Of a stretch of DNA of 64,000 nucleotides, positions 17,101-26,377 are shown piece by piece. The notes below the pieces were generated by a model, which saw only the letters and a program-made list of their open reading frames with translations, did not search any database and was not told the origin of the DNA. Numbering within the stretch: the first letter of the stretch is position 1; each line of letters opens with the position of its first letter. The stretch spans positions 1-64,000 of the forward strand of contig LNDB01000002.1 in NCBI GenBank assembly GCA_001515265.1, in the 5' to 3' direction. The stretch comes from Candidatus Dichloromethanomonas elyunquensis. Its GTDB lineage: Bacteria > Bacillota > Desulfitobacteriia > Desulfitobacteriales > Syntrophobotulaceae. The position numbers and the translations under genes are program-made.

Positions 17101-19227
17101 ATGAATTTATATAACACCGTATTTGCTGGCGCAAAGCAAGCATTGGATACTGCAGCTGAATATGTTGAAAAGGCAATCTCCATAAAAGGTATGGAGCATA
17201 AAGTTGCTTTTCCTGATACTGCTTACTCTATGCCACTGATTTATGCCATCACCGGCAAAAAAATCAGTACTTTGGAGGAACTTCAAGCTGCGGTAGATAT
17301 TGTCCGAAATCTCATTGTGAGAAAAGAGCAGCTGAGGGAAGCTGAAAATGCTGGAATGGGAGCTGCTGTAGCCGCTGAGATCATTGAAGTACTGAAATAT
17401 GTTACTCTGGAAAAACCCTATGAGGATCCCTGTATGGGATTTCTTCCGGACGCGGTTATTCGCGGCTGGGGTGTAGGTTTGGTAACAGATGACATTCCAG
17501 GGCAAGCTGTCATCATTGGAGAATTCCCTGATAATGAATCCGCTGCCAAAGTTATCAAGGAATATCAAACAAAAGGACTTCTGACTTTCCTTGTGGGTAA
17601 AGTTATTGACCAGGCGATAGAGGGCGGTGTTAAAGTAGGACTTGAGTTCAGGGTTATGCCTTTAGGTTATACCATGACCTCGGTGATTCATGTTGTGACC
17701 GTAGCCATTCGTGCAGCCTTGATCTTCGGTGCTTTAACACCGGGCAATTGGGAAGAGTTTAAGAAATATACTTATAAGAGAATTAGAGCGTTTGTTAATG
17801 CTGTCGGACCTTTAAGCAACTTTAAAGTTGCTTGCGGTGCCGGTGCTATTAACCTAGGATTTCCGATTGTAACTGACCAAAATGTTGCTGAAGTTCCGAT
17901 GAAGCTTATTACCCAAAAAGATTATGATAAGATGGCTGCAACATCACTGGAAATACGCAATATCAAGGTTAAAATTACAGATATCCCTATTCCGGTTGCC
18001 TTTGCTGCTGCATTTGAAGGGGAAAGAATCAGAAAAGAGGCTATGTTTGTTGAATTCGGCGGCGGAAAAACCGATTCCTGGGAACTTGTAACTCAAAGGG
18101 ATATTGGTGAAATCGAAGATCATAAAATTACCGTTATTGGTGATGATATTGATAGTGTTACCCAAGCGGAGGGAAGAATGCCTCTGGCTGTGCTAGTCGA
18201 AGTAGCTGGGAAAAACATGCAGCCTGACTTTGAGCCGGTTCTGGAAAGACGTATCCACTATTTCATGAACTATATCGAAGGTATTATGCACGTTGGGCAA
18301 AGAGATACTACCTGGGTCCGTATCGGTAAGGATGCTTACGAAAAAGGTTTTAGGCTCCGCCATTTTGGCGAGGTGCTTTATGCCAAGATTCTGGATGAGT
18401 TCGGAGCGGTGGTGGACAAATGTCAGGTGACAATAATTACCCAGGAAGCTAAGGTAAAAGAATACAAAGAAAAATATGCTTTCCCTAAATATAATCACCG
18501 AGACGAAAGAATTGCCAACATGACGGACGAGAGTGTCGATACTTTTTACTCCTGTACGCTTTGCCAATCATTTGCTCCTGCCCATGTCTGCATTGTTACA
18601 CCGGAAAGACTGGGACTATGCGGAGCCGTAAGCTGGTTAGATTCCAAAACTACCAAGGAATTAGATTCGACAGGACCGTGTCAGCCTATTTCTAAGGATG
18701 GTGTGGAAGATAGCATCAAGGGTTGTTGGACATCCATCAATGAAGCGGTAAATACCTTATCCCAGGGGAAAGTAAACCGTATCACCCTATACAGTTTATT
18801 GGAGGATCCTATGACCTCCTGCGGTTGTTTTGAATGTATTGCGGGGATTATGCCTGAAGCCAACGGTATCGTTATTGTTAACAGGGAATATTCCGGCCAG
18901 TCTCCTGTCGGAATGACCTTCGGAGAATTGGCATCTATGACAGGCGGAGGGGTTCAATCCCCGGGCTTTATGGGTCATGGACGGCATTTTATCTCATCCA
19001 AAAAATTTATTTCCGCCGAAGGTGGCCCAGGAAGAATTGTCTGGATGCCCAAAGAATTAAAAGACTATGTAGCCGACAGACTCAATGCCACAGCTAAGGA
19101 ATTATACGCTATTGACAATTTCACAGATATGATCTGCGATGACACAATAGCAATTGAGTCCGAGGCAGTATTAGAATATTTGACGGAAAAAGGACATCCC
19201 GCCCTCACGATGGACTCACTCCTTTAA
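17101..19227 (+). CDS. acsB: acetyl-CoA synthase, catalytic subunit of CODH/ACS
   Basis: ACS joins CO, a methyl group and CoA at the Ni-Ni-4Fe4S A-cluster. In this 708-residue protein the A-cluster ligands are visible: Cys485, Cys488, Cys497 and Cys507 (CTLCQSFAPAHVC, then GLC) and the Cys-Gly-Cys triad at 574-576. The 89-residue distance between the two parts equals that of the Moorella enzyme (506 to 595). The protein is about 20 residues shorter than Moorella AcsB, all before the A-cluster. AGAAAGGGG precedes the ATG. Confidence 0.97.
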   Translation: MNLYNTVFAGAKQALDTAAEYVEKAISIKGMEHKVAFPDTAYSMPLIYAITGKKISTLEELQAAVDIVRNLIVRKEQLREAENAGMGAAVAAEIIEVLKYVTLEKPYEDPCMGFLPDAVIRGWGVGLVTDDIPGQAVIIGEFPDNESAAKVIKEYQTKGLLTFLVGKVIDQAIEGGVKVGLEFRVMPLGYTMTSVIHVVTVAIRAALIFGALTPGNWEEFKKYTYKRIRAFVNAVGPLSNFKVACGAGAINLGFPIVTDQNVAEVPMKLITQKDYDKMAATSLEIRNIKVKITDIPIPVAFAAAFEGERIRKEAMFVEFGGGKTDSWELVTQRDIGEIEDHKITVIGDDIDSVTQAEGRMPLAVLVEVAGKNMQPDFEPVLERRIHYFMNYIEGIMHVGQRDTTWVRIGKDAYEKGFRLRHFGEVLYAKILDEFGAVVDKCQVTIITQEAKVKEYKEKYAFPKYNHRDERIANMTDESVDTFYSCTLCQSFAPAHVCIVTPERLGLCGAVSWLDSKTTKELDSTGPCQPISKDGVEDSIKGCWTSINEAVNTLSQGKVNRITLYSLLEDPMTSCGCFECIAGIMPEANGIVIVNREYSGQSPVGMTFGELASMTGGGVQSPGFMGHGRHFISSKKFISAEGGPGRIVWMPKELKDYVADRLNATAKELYAIDNFTDMICDDTIAIESEAVLEYLTEKGHPALTMDSLL

Positions 19228-19240
19228 GGAGGTTGCGAGA

Positions 19241-21193
19241 ATGTATCAGGTAAACTTTCTGCCTAACAATATCATAATTAAAGCAGAAGCCGGAGAGAAC
19301 TTGCTTGATGTAGCCAGAAGAGGCAATATTTTAACGGATTTTCCGTGCAATGGCAACGGTGTCTGCGGGAAGTGCCGGCTTAAAATTATTCAAGGCAGTA
19401 TAGATACCGTCAAAACCCATCATCTCTCCGGTGAGGAAGCGGAACAGGGTTATATTCTGGCTTGCAGCTCGAGAGTCAGAGGAGATCTTACAATTGGGCT
19501 GCTCAGATCAGAAAATGAAGAATCACAAGTTATGAAGATAGAATCCCTTGCTGAAGAAAAAAGCCGGGAGTTATTGAGGAGAGCGGTTGGGGTAGTTACC
19601 CAGAATAAAATGTGCTTTGGGGCGGGAATAAAGAAAGAATATCTGGAATTAGCCTTACCGACTCATGATGATAATGTTGCCGACTGGGAAAGACTTCGGA
19701 CTCATCTTGAAAAAAAGATAGGTTATCAAGAAATTATCGGCGGGTTATCCATAATTAGAACAATACCCCAGATTTTAAGAGAAAGCGATTTTAAAGTTAC
19801 TGTTACTCATAAACCTAAAAATGCCGAGAGTACCGTCATCATTAATGTGGAAAAAGGAAATACCTGTGACCGGCTTTACGGGGCTGCAATTGATATTGGA
19901 ACAACATCGGTAGCCGCTATTCTGGTAAACCTTCTGGACGGCCATATTATAGCTGAATCTTCGGCAGGCAATGTCCAGATCAAATACGGAGCCGATGTTA
20001 TTCACCGAATTGTTCACGCTGTCAGGGAGAACGGGATGGCTGAGTTAAATCAAGCCATAGTTCAAGAGACCCTAAACCCGTTACTTAACGACATCTGCCT
20101 TAAAGCCAATATTGAAAAAGATGAATTAAGCTCGGTGGTAATTGCCGGGAATACGACCATGATGCATCTTCTTTTGGGTGTTTACCCGGATTTTCTCAGA
20201 AAGGAACCCTATATTCCTGGCTTTACCGGCCACTTTTTGCTTAAATCAGCTGAATTGGCTCTTGATGTAAATCCCGAGACTCCGGTGTATATTGTTCCAG
20301 CGGTTGCCAGCTTTGTGGGAGGAGATATTACAGGAGGAGTTTTAGCTTCCGGCTTATGGACGGTCCAGGAAAACACTTTGTTCCTCGATTTAGGCACTAA
20401 CGGCGAAATCGTATTAGGAAATCAAGATTATCTGCTGACCTGTGCCTGTTCAGCCGGACCCGCCTTTGAAGGAGGAGGCATTAGTTGCGGCATGAGAGCC
20501 ACAACCGGGGCCATCGAAAAAGTAACCATCGAGAGAGAATCTTTTGAACCAAATATAACAACTATACATGAAGTCAAGCCGTTGGGACTTTGCGGTTCGG
20601 GTATTATTGATACCGTGGCAGAAATGTTTTTAACCGGCATTATCGATAGGAGAGGGAAGATCAATAAAAATATTCATTCCAGCCGCATCCGTTTCGATGA
20701 ATATGAAGTAGGCGAGTATGTCCTGGTATTTAAAGAAGACAGCCAAATAGCAAAAGACATTACCATTACAGAAATTGATTTAGAAAACTTTATCAGAGCA
20801 AAAGGTGCAGTGTATTCCGCTGTTGCTGTTCTGTTATCCAGTCTGGGAAAAGACTTTTCCGAAATAGATAAAATTGTTATCGCAGGTGGAATCGGTAATA
20901 ATATCAATATTGTGAACGCTATTACCATTGGTCTTTTCCCGGATATACCGCTTGACAAGTATGAGTATATCGGAAATAGTTCTCTAATGGGCTGTTATCT
21001 GATTTTGACAAGTGAAGATTGTCAAACTAAAGTTCAGGAAATCTCTGCCCAAATGACTTATATTGAACTGAGTTCCAATCCTGATTACATGGATGAATTT
21101 CTGTCAGCTTGTTTTTTCCCGCATACGGATATTGAAAAATTTCCGTCAGTCAGGGACTGGCAGCAAAAAAATAGCAATAGTACTTTATTTTAA
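19241..21193 (+). CDS. acsV: RACo-type ATP-dependent reductive activator of the corrinoid protein
   Basis: A 650-residue fusion with an N-terminal plant-type 2Fe-2S domain (CNGNGVCGKCRLKI near residues 36-49 and a distal LACSSRV) and a C-terminal ASKHA ATPase domain (AIDIGTTSVAAILV near 220, GNTTMMHLLLG near 310, DLGTNGEI near 385, and IAGGIGNNI near 547). This is the DUF4445/RACo architecture. Such proteins use ATP to drive one-electron reduction of inactive Co(II) in the corrinoid protein. It is 13 bp after acsB and ends the operon. Confidence 0.93.
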   Translation: MYQVNFLPNNIIIKAEAGENLLDVARRGNILTDFPCNGNGVCGKCRLKIIQGSIDTVKTHHLSGEEAEQGYILACSSRVRGDLTIGLLRSENEESQVMKIESLAEEKSRELLRRAVGVVTQNKMCFGAGIKKEYLELALPTHDDNVADWERLRTHLEKKIGYQEIIGGLSIIRTIPQILRESDFKVTVTHKPKNAESTVIINVEKGNTCDRLYGAAIDIGTTSVAAILVNLLDGHIIAESSAGNVQIKYGADVIHRIVHAVRENGMAELNQAIVQETLNPLLNDICLKANIEKDELSSVVIAGNTTMMHLLLGVYPDFLRKEPYIPGFTGHFLLKSAELALDVNPETPVYIVPAVASFVGGDITGGVLASGLWTVQENTLFLDLGTNGEIVLGNQDYLLTCACSAGPAFEGGGISCGMRATTGAIEKVTIERESFEPNITTIHEVKPLGLCGSGIIDTVAEMFLTGIIDRRGKINKNIHSSRIRFDEYEVGEYVLVFKEDSQIAKDITITEIDLENFIRAKGAVYSAVAVLLSSLGKDFSEIDKIVIAGGIGNNINIVNAITIGLFPDIPLDKYEYIGNSSLMGCYLILTSEDCQTKVQEISAQMTYIELSSNPDYMDEFLSACFFPHTDIEKFPSVRDWQQKNSNSTLF

Positions 21194-21394
21194 GATGGTT
21201 ATATCCTGTGCCAGTTCTGCCAAGGATAAAGATGCTTTTGAGGTAGTCGGAATTGATTACCTCTATTTTGTTATGCAAATTTACTTAAGATTAGAAAATT
21301 AAAATATTGTTTATTGTATAATTATTGTATAAAAAACGTATGATTGTAAAATGCAAAGCCCTTTCGTTCAAATAGTTTGAAGGATATAAAATAA

Positions 21395-21745
21395 ATGAAA
21401 AAAGCGATTATTGTAGAAGGAAAAACTGACCGCCAGAAATTGTTACAGGTTCTGGATGAGCAGGTGCACATCATTTGCACGTATGGAACCATGAACGACA
21501 GCAATGTAGAAAAAATCTTAGATGAAGAGCTCTATGATGAGGTATATGTGATGGTGGATGCGGATGAAGCAGGGAATAGATTAAGACATAGCCTCAAACG
21601 GCTGTTCCCTAATTTTAAGCATCTCTATACCAAAAGAATGTATCGGGAAGTAGCGAGTACTCCGATGGAAGAAATTTGCAGAATTTTAGAAGGTGCTCAT
21701 TTTTTAGTCAAGGAGCAAGATGAATATCGCCTGGATGAAAAGTAA
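21395..21745 (+). CDS. small toprim domain protein
   Basis: A 116-residue protein made almost entirely of a toprim fold: IIVEGKTDRQKL at the N-terminus gives the catalytic Glu, and VMVDADEAGNRLRHSL near residue 50 gives the DxD. It resembles YusF/RNase M5-type stand-alone toprim proteins but is shorter than RNase M5 and lacks its C-terminal half. The nucleic-acid substrate is unknown. A TATAAT-rich region lies about 60 bp upstream, so it probably has its own promoter. Confidence 0.8.
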   Translation: MKKAIIVEGKTDRQKLLQVLDEQVHIICTYGTMNDSNVEKILDEELYDEVYVMVDADEAGNRLRHSLKRLFPNFKHLYTKRMYREVASTPMEEICRILEGAHFLVKEQDEYRLDEK

Positions 21746-21790
21746 ATCTCTTTAATCCAATTAAATAATTTGATTTGGGTTAAAGAGATT
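21745..21790. terminator. hairpin after the toprim gene
   Basis: AATCTCTTTAATCC and GGGTTAAAGAGATT form a 14-bp stem with one G-U pair, starting at the stop codon. No clear T-run follows on the plus strand, so it may be a weak terminator or an RNA-stability hairpin. Confidence 0.35.
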
Positions 21791-21967
21791 ACGGTTAATG
21801 CGGCCTGGAAGAATAGAAATGTGCCGTTTTTTGTATAATAAACAAGAACGCAAGGGCAGGATTTTTATATCTTATCACGAATAAAGTTATGTTAGTCAGC
21901 AAATACATAAAATAAGAAAGCTTAAGAAGGAAGAAAGCTAAGGGAATAGGGTCTAGGGGGACAAATT

Positions 21968-22726
21968 ATGGTGGCTGTAAACGGTAGTTTTCAATCAGAA
22001 CTATATGGAATGGAAGTACTGATGAATGAGGAAATACGATTTAGATCCTTCCGGTTGGAAGACCTGTTGGATTTACGGATGAATTCGCTTGATAAGTACC
22101 TTTGTCCGTCAGTAGTGTTAGCTGTCGGCAGTATGATGGGAAAGAACAGCCAAAAAATGATAAATTTGGCATCTATTCTTCAGTACGTTTTTTTAGCCCA
22201 TTATATTCAGGCTCAAGTTACAGAAAATAATCCAACCGAACATATTCGTCAATACCCAGTGTTGGTCGGCGATTTTATGTTTGGTCAAATTTATTTAAAG
22301 TTATGTAAACCGGACCTGTTTCCTTATTCAGGGCAGTTCGTTAAGTTGATAAAAACAATTAATGAAGGTATTATCCTTCGGTGGAAGTTAAAGAATAAAA
22401 ATATTCCATTAAAGGACTATCGTATGGTAATAGGAAAAGAGAAAGCTTCACTTACGGCAGTTGCAGCAAAAACTGCTGCGGAGTTTTCCGGATTCCAAGA
22501 ACAGCATCTGAAAAAATTGGAAGAATTCGGGTATAACCTTGGTATGGCCTGGGCAGCCTGGGAGGAATCCGTATATACCGCATTGGTTCAGGAATACCTG
22601 ATCAAAGCTAAAATAATCATAGCAGAGTTAAAAGATCAATTATATACGAAACCCCTGCAGGAACTTTATGAATTTTTTTATCAGGAAATTAATATTAATA
22701 CGTCAGCCATAACGATCGGAATATAA
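21968..22726 (+). CDS. HepS-like heptaprenyl diphosphate synthase component I (divergent)
   Basis: A 252-residue, mostly alpha-helical soluble protein without DDxxD motifs. The segment PVLVGDFMFGQIYLKLCK, followed by IKTINEGIILRWKLK, resembles both the GDY/FAK region of prenyl synthases and the equivalent LAGDY...IKEINE region of Bacillus HepS, which is also about 250 residues. HepS is the non-catalytic partner of HepT. A HepT-type synthase lies three genes downstream (23975), with tatC and tatA/B between. Assignment to HEPPP_synt_1 (PF07307) rests on pattern, length and context, not an alignment. Confidence 0.55.
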   Translation: MVAVNGSFQSELYGMEVLMNEEIRFRSFRLEDLLDLRMNSLDKYLCPSVVLAVGSMMGKNSQKMINLASILQYVFLAHYIQAQVTENNPTEHIRQYPVLVGDFMFGQIYLKLCKPDLFPYSGQFVKLIKTINEGIILRWKLKNKNIPLKDYRMVIGKEKASLTAVAAKTAAEFSGFQEQHLKKLEEFGYNLGMAWAAWEESVYTALVQEYLIKAKIIIAELKDQLYTKPLQELYEFFYQEININTSAITIGI

Positions 22727-22827
22727 TGATCTTTTATGTGCTTCTTTTTTAGGTTGCTATTCATCTTGTTTTTTGAATATTACATGGTAAAATAATAGAA
22801 ATCAGCTTGTTTGGGGAGGAACATACG

Positions 22828-23607
22828 GTGCATGGTAAAATAAAGCAGAGTGCAGAGATGCCATTATTCGAACATTTGAAAGAATTACGTAAAGTACTAC
22901 TCTTTTCCGCCTATGCCATCGCTTTAGGAACCATTACAGGATGGGTTTTAAGTGATGAAGTGTATCATTTTTTGGCACAACCTCTCTCGGGACTCCGAGA
23001 TGTTCATTTTATTACAATCACCCCGATGGAACCTGTTTTTGTCAAGTTGCAAGTATCGGTAGTATTTGGCGTATTGGTTGCGTTGCCTATTGTCATGTGG
23101 CAGATATGGAGCTTTATTTTACCGGCCCTCAACAAAAATGAGAAAAAATATCTTTATTTAACTGTTCCTTGGTCAATTATTTTATTTATTGGCGGTGCTG
23201 CCTTTTGTTATTATTTTGTTTTGCCTGTCGGGCTGAAATTTTTATTATTTGCAGGTGGAGGGGCTGTTGAATCCACTCCTTTTGTAACAAAATCTTCTTA
23301 TCTTAGTTTCATTATCACTTTTTTGCTGTGTTTTGGTGTCGTATTTCAACTTCCCATTGTCTTGTTGCTTCTAATCAGGCTGGGCTATCTCTCTCCCAAA
23401 ACGCTGGCAAAACACCGGAAATGGGCATTTTTTATCATCGTAATTTTAGCCGTTATCATTTCGCCGACTCCGGATCTTTTGACACAATTGTTAATGGCAG
23501 GCCCTATGTACTTGCTTTATGAAATAAGTATTTGGCTGGGTTATTTGGTTGTTAGAAATAAAAGAAAAAAACAAGCAAAGTTGAACCAAAACAGAGAGGT
23601 GGGGTAA
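22828..23607 (+). CDS. tatC: twin-arginine translocase subunit TatC
   Basis: A 259-residue membrane protein with six predicted helices and the TatC signature MPLFEHLKELRKVL at the N-terminus. It also has the conserved ITPMEPVFVKLQVS region and the SPTPDLLTQLLMAGPMYLLYE block. TatC recognises RR signal peptides on folded exported proteins. The ORF track starts at TTG 22807; GTG 22828 has GGGGAGG nine bases before it and removes a poor leader. The tatA/B gene starts one base after its stop. Confidence 0.95.
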   Translation: MHGKIKQSAEMPLFEHLKELRKVLLFSAYAIALGTITGWVLSDEVYHFLAQPLSGLRDVHFITITPMEPVFVKLQVSVVFGVLVALPIVMWQIWSFILPALNKNEKKYLYLTVPWSIILFIGGAAFCYYFVLPVGLKFLLFAGGGAVESTPFVTKSSYLSFIITFLLCFGVVFQLPIVLLLLIRLGYLSPKTLAKHRKWAFFIIVILAVIISPTPDLLTQLLMAGPMYLLYEISIWLGYLVVRNKRKKQAKLNQNREVG

Positions 23608-23608
23608 T

Positions 23609-23959
23609 ATGGGGTTAACTGAACTGGTTTTGATCTTGGTTGTAGCCCTCATTCTTTTTGGCCCGGAGGATTTGCCTGTTATTGCCAGAACTCTGGGGAA
23701 AATTTTTTTTCAGGTGCGCAAGTATACCGAAGAGCTTACAAGAGAGTTTCAGGATGCTATAAATATTCCTGAAAAGGTTATTAATGATGCCCTGACAGAA
23801 AGTCCTGCTCAAACCAAGGCGCTGGCTGAAAAGAACGATGATGCCGAAGAACTTCTCACGTATGAGGACTATCCTGGGGATACCCCTGCCAAGCCTATGC
23901 AGGAAGCAAACCCTTCAGCAGATTTACCCTCAGATAGTGTGATGAAAAAAGATCCGTAA
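23609..23959 (+). CDS. tatA: twin-arginine translocase TatA/TatB family protein
   Basis: A 116-residue protein with one N-terminal helix, the FGPEDLPVIARTLGK hinge typical of TatA/TatB and an amphipathic helix. A polar, acidic, proline-containing tail extends beyond residue 60. It pairs with tatC directly upstream. The acidic Glu in the FGPE motif and the long tail are more TatB-like, whereas the second copy at 26002 is a short classical TatA. Confidence 0.9.
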   Translation: MGLTELVLILVVALILFGPEDLPVIARTLGKIFFQVRKYTEELTREFQDAINIPEKVINDALTESPAQTKALAEKNDDAEELLTYEDYPGDTPAKPMQEANPSADLPSDSVMKKDP

Positions 23960-23974
23960 GCAGGTGAATAGAAT

Positions 23975-24943
23975 TTGAAACAGCAAAAATTTTTTAAGGA
24001 AATAGCCTCTGATTTAAAAAAAGTTGAAAAAGAATTAGATCGCTTCCTTAAAGTAAACGACCCTATTTTATCCCAGACATGTATTTATCTGCTGCAAGCA
24101 GGCGGCAAGAGAATGCGTCCGGGATTTGCCCTTTTATCCGCAAAATTTTTTAATTATCAATTTGAAAAGATACTTCCGGTGGCTATGGCATTGGAGTTAA
24201 TTCATATGGCTACCTTGGTGCATGACGATGTTGTCGATGCTTCGCTGACCCGCCGAGGAAGACCGACACTGGCAGCAGGCTGGGGAAATACCGTATCTAT
24301 TTCAACGGGAAATTATCTTTTCGCCAAAGCTTTGGAACTGATCGTTAAAATTGATAATACCGAAATTTCCAGTATTCTTGCCAAAGTGTGTATTGAAATG
24401 TGTCAGGGGGAAATCCAGCAAATCAAATTTTCATTTGATGTAGAGCAAAACTATAAACAATATTTTTACCGAATACAAAGAAAAACAGCACTCTTAATTG
24501 GATTATGCTGTAAATTGGGCGCGATGGTTTCCAATGCCAATAAAAGGCAAATTTGGACCATGTACCGGTACGGCCATTGTTTGGGTATTGCTTTTCAGAT
24601 CGTAGATGATATTTTAGACATCAGCGCTAACCCCAAAGTCCTCGGAAAACCGGTTGGGGGAGATATTCGTCAGGGAATTATCACACTGCCTATCATTTAT
24701 TCCCTGAAAGATTCACCGGGTTCTGAACGTCTGAAAGAATTGATCGGAAAAGAATCAAAATCGGAAAAAGAGATTGAAGAAGCAATTGAGTTGGTCAAAC
24801 AATCAGGCGGAATAGAGAAATCCAGGAGAATCGTTGATCTTTATATTGATAAAGCTGTCAGATGTTTGTTCGAACTTCCGGATATTCTTTCGCGTGAAGC
24901 ACTGGTAGAACTTGCTCAGTTTGTAGGGAAAAGAAGCTATTAA
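23975..24943 (+). CDS. polyprenyl diphosphate synthase (HepT-like)
   Basis: A 322-residue trans-prenyl synthase with the first Asp-rich motif HDDVVD near residue 83 and the second VDDILD near 209, plus GGKRMRP and GGDIRQG blocks. An Ala at the fifth position before the first DDxxD fits a long-chain product. With the HepS-like protein upstream it could form a two-subunit heptaprenyl-type synthase for menaquinone side chains. It is clearly paralogous to the gene at 59745. The start is TTG. A terminator follows. Confidence 0.9.
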   Translation: MKQQKFFKEIASDLKKVEKELDRFLKVNDPILSQTCIYLLQAGGKRMRPGFALLSAKFFNYQFEKILPVAMALELIHMATLVHDDVVDASLTRRGRPTLAAGWGNTVSISTGNYLFAKALELIVKIDNTEISSILAKVCIEMCQGEIQQIKFSFDVEQNYKQYFYRIQRKTALLIGLCCKLGAMVSNANKRQIWTMYRYGHCLGIAFQIVDDILDISANPKVLGKPVGGDIRQGIITLPIIYSLKDSPGSERLKELIGKESKSEKEIEEAIELVKQSGGIEKSRRIVDLYIDKAVRCLFELPDILSREALVELAQFVGKRSY

Positions 24944-24981
24944 CAAACCATATTGAGATATCCGGCTCTATGTCAAGTGAT

Positions 24982-25010
24982 GGGGGTGTCTAAAAAGCAC
25001 CTCCTTTTTT
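24982..25010 (+). terminator. intrinsic terminator after the tat/polyprenyl operon
   Basis: GGGGGTG and CACCTCC pair over seven bases (one G-U), with a nine-base loop, followed by TTTTTT. Confidence 0.8.
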
Positions 25011-25137
25011 GCATGTAATGCAGACTTACATAGATACAACGTTACACTTTTTTCTATTTAAGGTCAAAAGAATAACACCAAACAAACTGGAAAAAAATAG
25101 AATAATATACAAAATTTCTTAATAAGGAGTGCTAATT

Positions 25138-25929
25138 TTGGATGAGACAAAGAGGAAAGAGCTCTTAGAAAGATTGGAAAAAATTCGTGGGTCAAAAGTA
25201 ATCGTCTATTTTTCTTATACGCCCCTTGATGACAGAATCCTGGTTCCTCTTTATCGTGAACTTGCCAATATCGGCAAAACTGACAAAATAGATCTTTTTC
25301 TTCACAGTTATGGCGGCGCGGTAGATACTCCCTATAAAGTTGTAATGCTCATCAGAGAATTCTGCAAAAATTTTTCGGTCATTGTACCATTTTCTGCAAA
25401 ATCGGCTGCATCCATGATTGTATTAGGCGCAGATGAAGTCGTAATGGGGCCAATATCCGAGCTAGGGCCGATTGACCCTTTAGTGAAGCATCCGAGTTAT
25501 AAAGACTTTTGGATCCCCGTTCAAGCTCTCCGGTGTTGCTTTGAATACATTGAAGAGATGTTCTATAATAGCTCAAACCCTGAGGTATCTGAAATTATTA
25601 TTAATTCCGTTTTAAGCAAACTTGATCCCTGGCTAATCGGCGACTATGAAAAGGCTTTAAAAGCCTCTAAACAATATGCTGAATCCTTATTGTCAAAATA
25701 TATGCTGAAAGATAATCAAGATAAAATTCAATCAGTTACCCATAACCTGACTACAGGTTATTTCTCGCACGGTTATCCGATAGGAAGGCAGGAAGCCAAA
25801 GAAATGGGTTTATCAGTTATCGAGGCTTCCGGCGAGTTATGGGATGTCATTTGGGAATTATATCTTGTCTATCAATCAATGTTTATTAGTGAAAATTGTT
25901 GCATTTTTTCACTTTCTACTATAGGATAA
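25138..25929 (+). CDS. SDH_sah / SppA-like serine protease-fold protein
   Basis: A 263-residue protein of the ClpP/crotonase fold, SDH_sah family (PF01972). HSYGGAVDTPYKV near residue 56 gives the oxyanion region. PFSAKSAASMIVLGADEVVMG near residue 85 contains the Ser expected as nucleophile, and ELGPIDP follows. It has no signal peptide. The ORF track starts at GTG 25129, but that codon overlaps the AAGGAG site; TTG 25138, ten bases downstream, is the likely start. Substrates are unknown. It is monocistronic, between two terminators or promoters. Confidence 0.8.
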   Translation: MDETKRKELLERLEKIRGSKVIVYFSYTPLDDRILVPLYRELANIGKTDKIDLFLHSYGGAVDTPYKVVMLIREFCKNFSVIVPFSAKSAASMIVLGADEVVMGPISELGPIDPLVKHPSYKDFWIPVQALRCCFEYIEEMFYNSSNPEVSEIIINSVLSKLDPWLIGDYEKALKASKQYAESLLSKYMLKDNQDKIQSVTHNLTTGYFSHGYPIGRQEAKEMGLSVIEASGELWDVIWELYLVYQSMFISENCCIFSLSTIG

Positions 25930-26001
25930 ATTTGTACGAATCATAATAGTTTTTAAAGTTTAAGATATGGTATAATAAGAGTTATAATGGAGGTGACTGT
26001 G

Positions 26002-26202
26002 ATGCAGCCAATAATTGGTTTTATTACTCCTACTACTGCTGGAATTGTATTGGTTATTGCTCTGATTATCTTCGGTCCGGGAAAACTTCCTGAATTGGGA
26101 AAAGCTTTAGGTAAGGGTATCAATGAGTTTAAACAAGAAACTAATGAAGAAGAAAAAAAGTCTTCAGGCGATTCCAAATCAGACACACCAAAGTCTGAAT
26201 AA
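26002..26202 (+). CDS. tatA: twin-arginine translocase subunit TatA
   Basis: A 66-residue classical TatA with one N-terminal membrane helix, the [21 protein letters not shown] hinge and amphipathic helix, and a short charged tail. GGAGGTG seven bases upstream supports ATG 26002 rather than the in-frame ATG at 25987. It is separated from tatC by two genes and has its own terminator, so it is probably expressed independently. Confidence 0.93.
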   Translation: MQPIIGFITPTTAGIVLVIALIIFGPGKLPELGKALGKGINEFKQETNEEEKKSSGDSKSDTPKSE

Positions 26203-26209
26203 ACAAACC

Positions 26210-26240
26210 AAGTAAGGACGTTTATTAACGTCCTTACTTT
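26210..26240 (+). terminator. intrinsic terminator after tatA
   Basis: AAGTAAGGACGT and ACGTCCTTACTT form a perfect 12-bp stem with a six-base loop just after the tatA stop. Only a short T-run follows. Confidence 0.75.
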
Positions 26241-26377
26241 CGTGTACAATCCTATATTCTTGGATATTAAGCGTGATTTTTAGAACTGATTTTCTCTCTT
26301 ATATCAATCTTGCATATGTGAGAATTATATATTATTTATGTGGAACAAAGAAATTAAATTATAGGGAGAGTCTTCTT

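Noticed and set aside
21093-21302. 69-aa ORF at the 3' end of acsV
   Set aside because: It is out of frame with acsV for most of its length, has no ribosome site and no family features.
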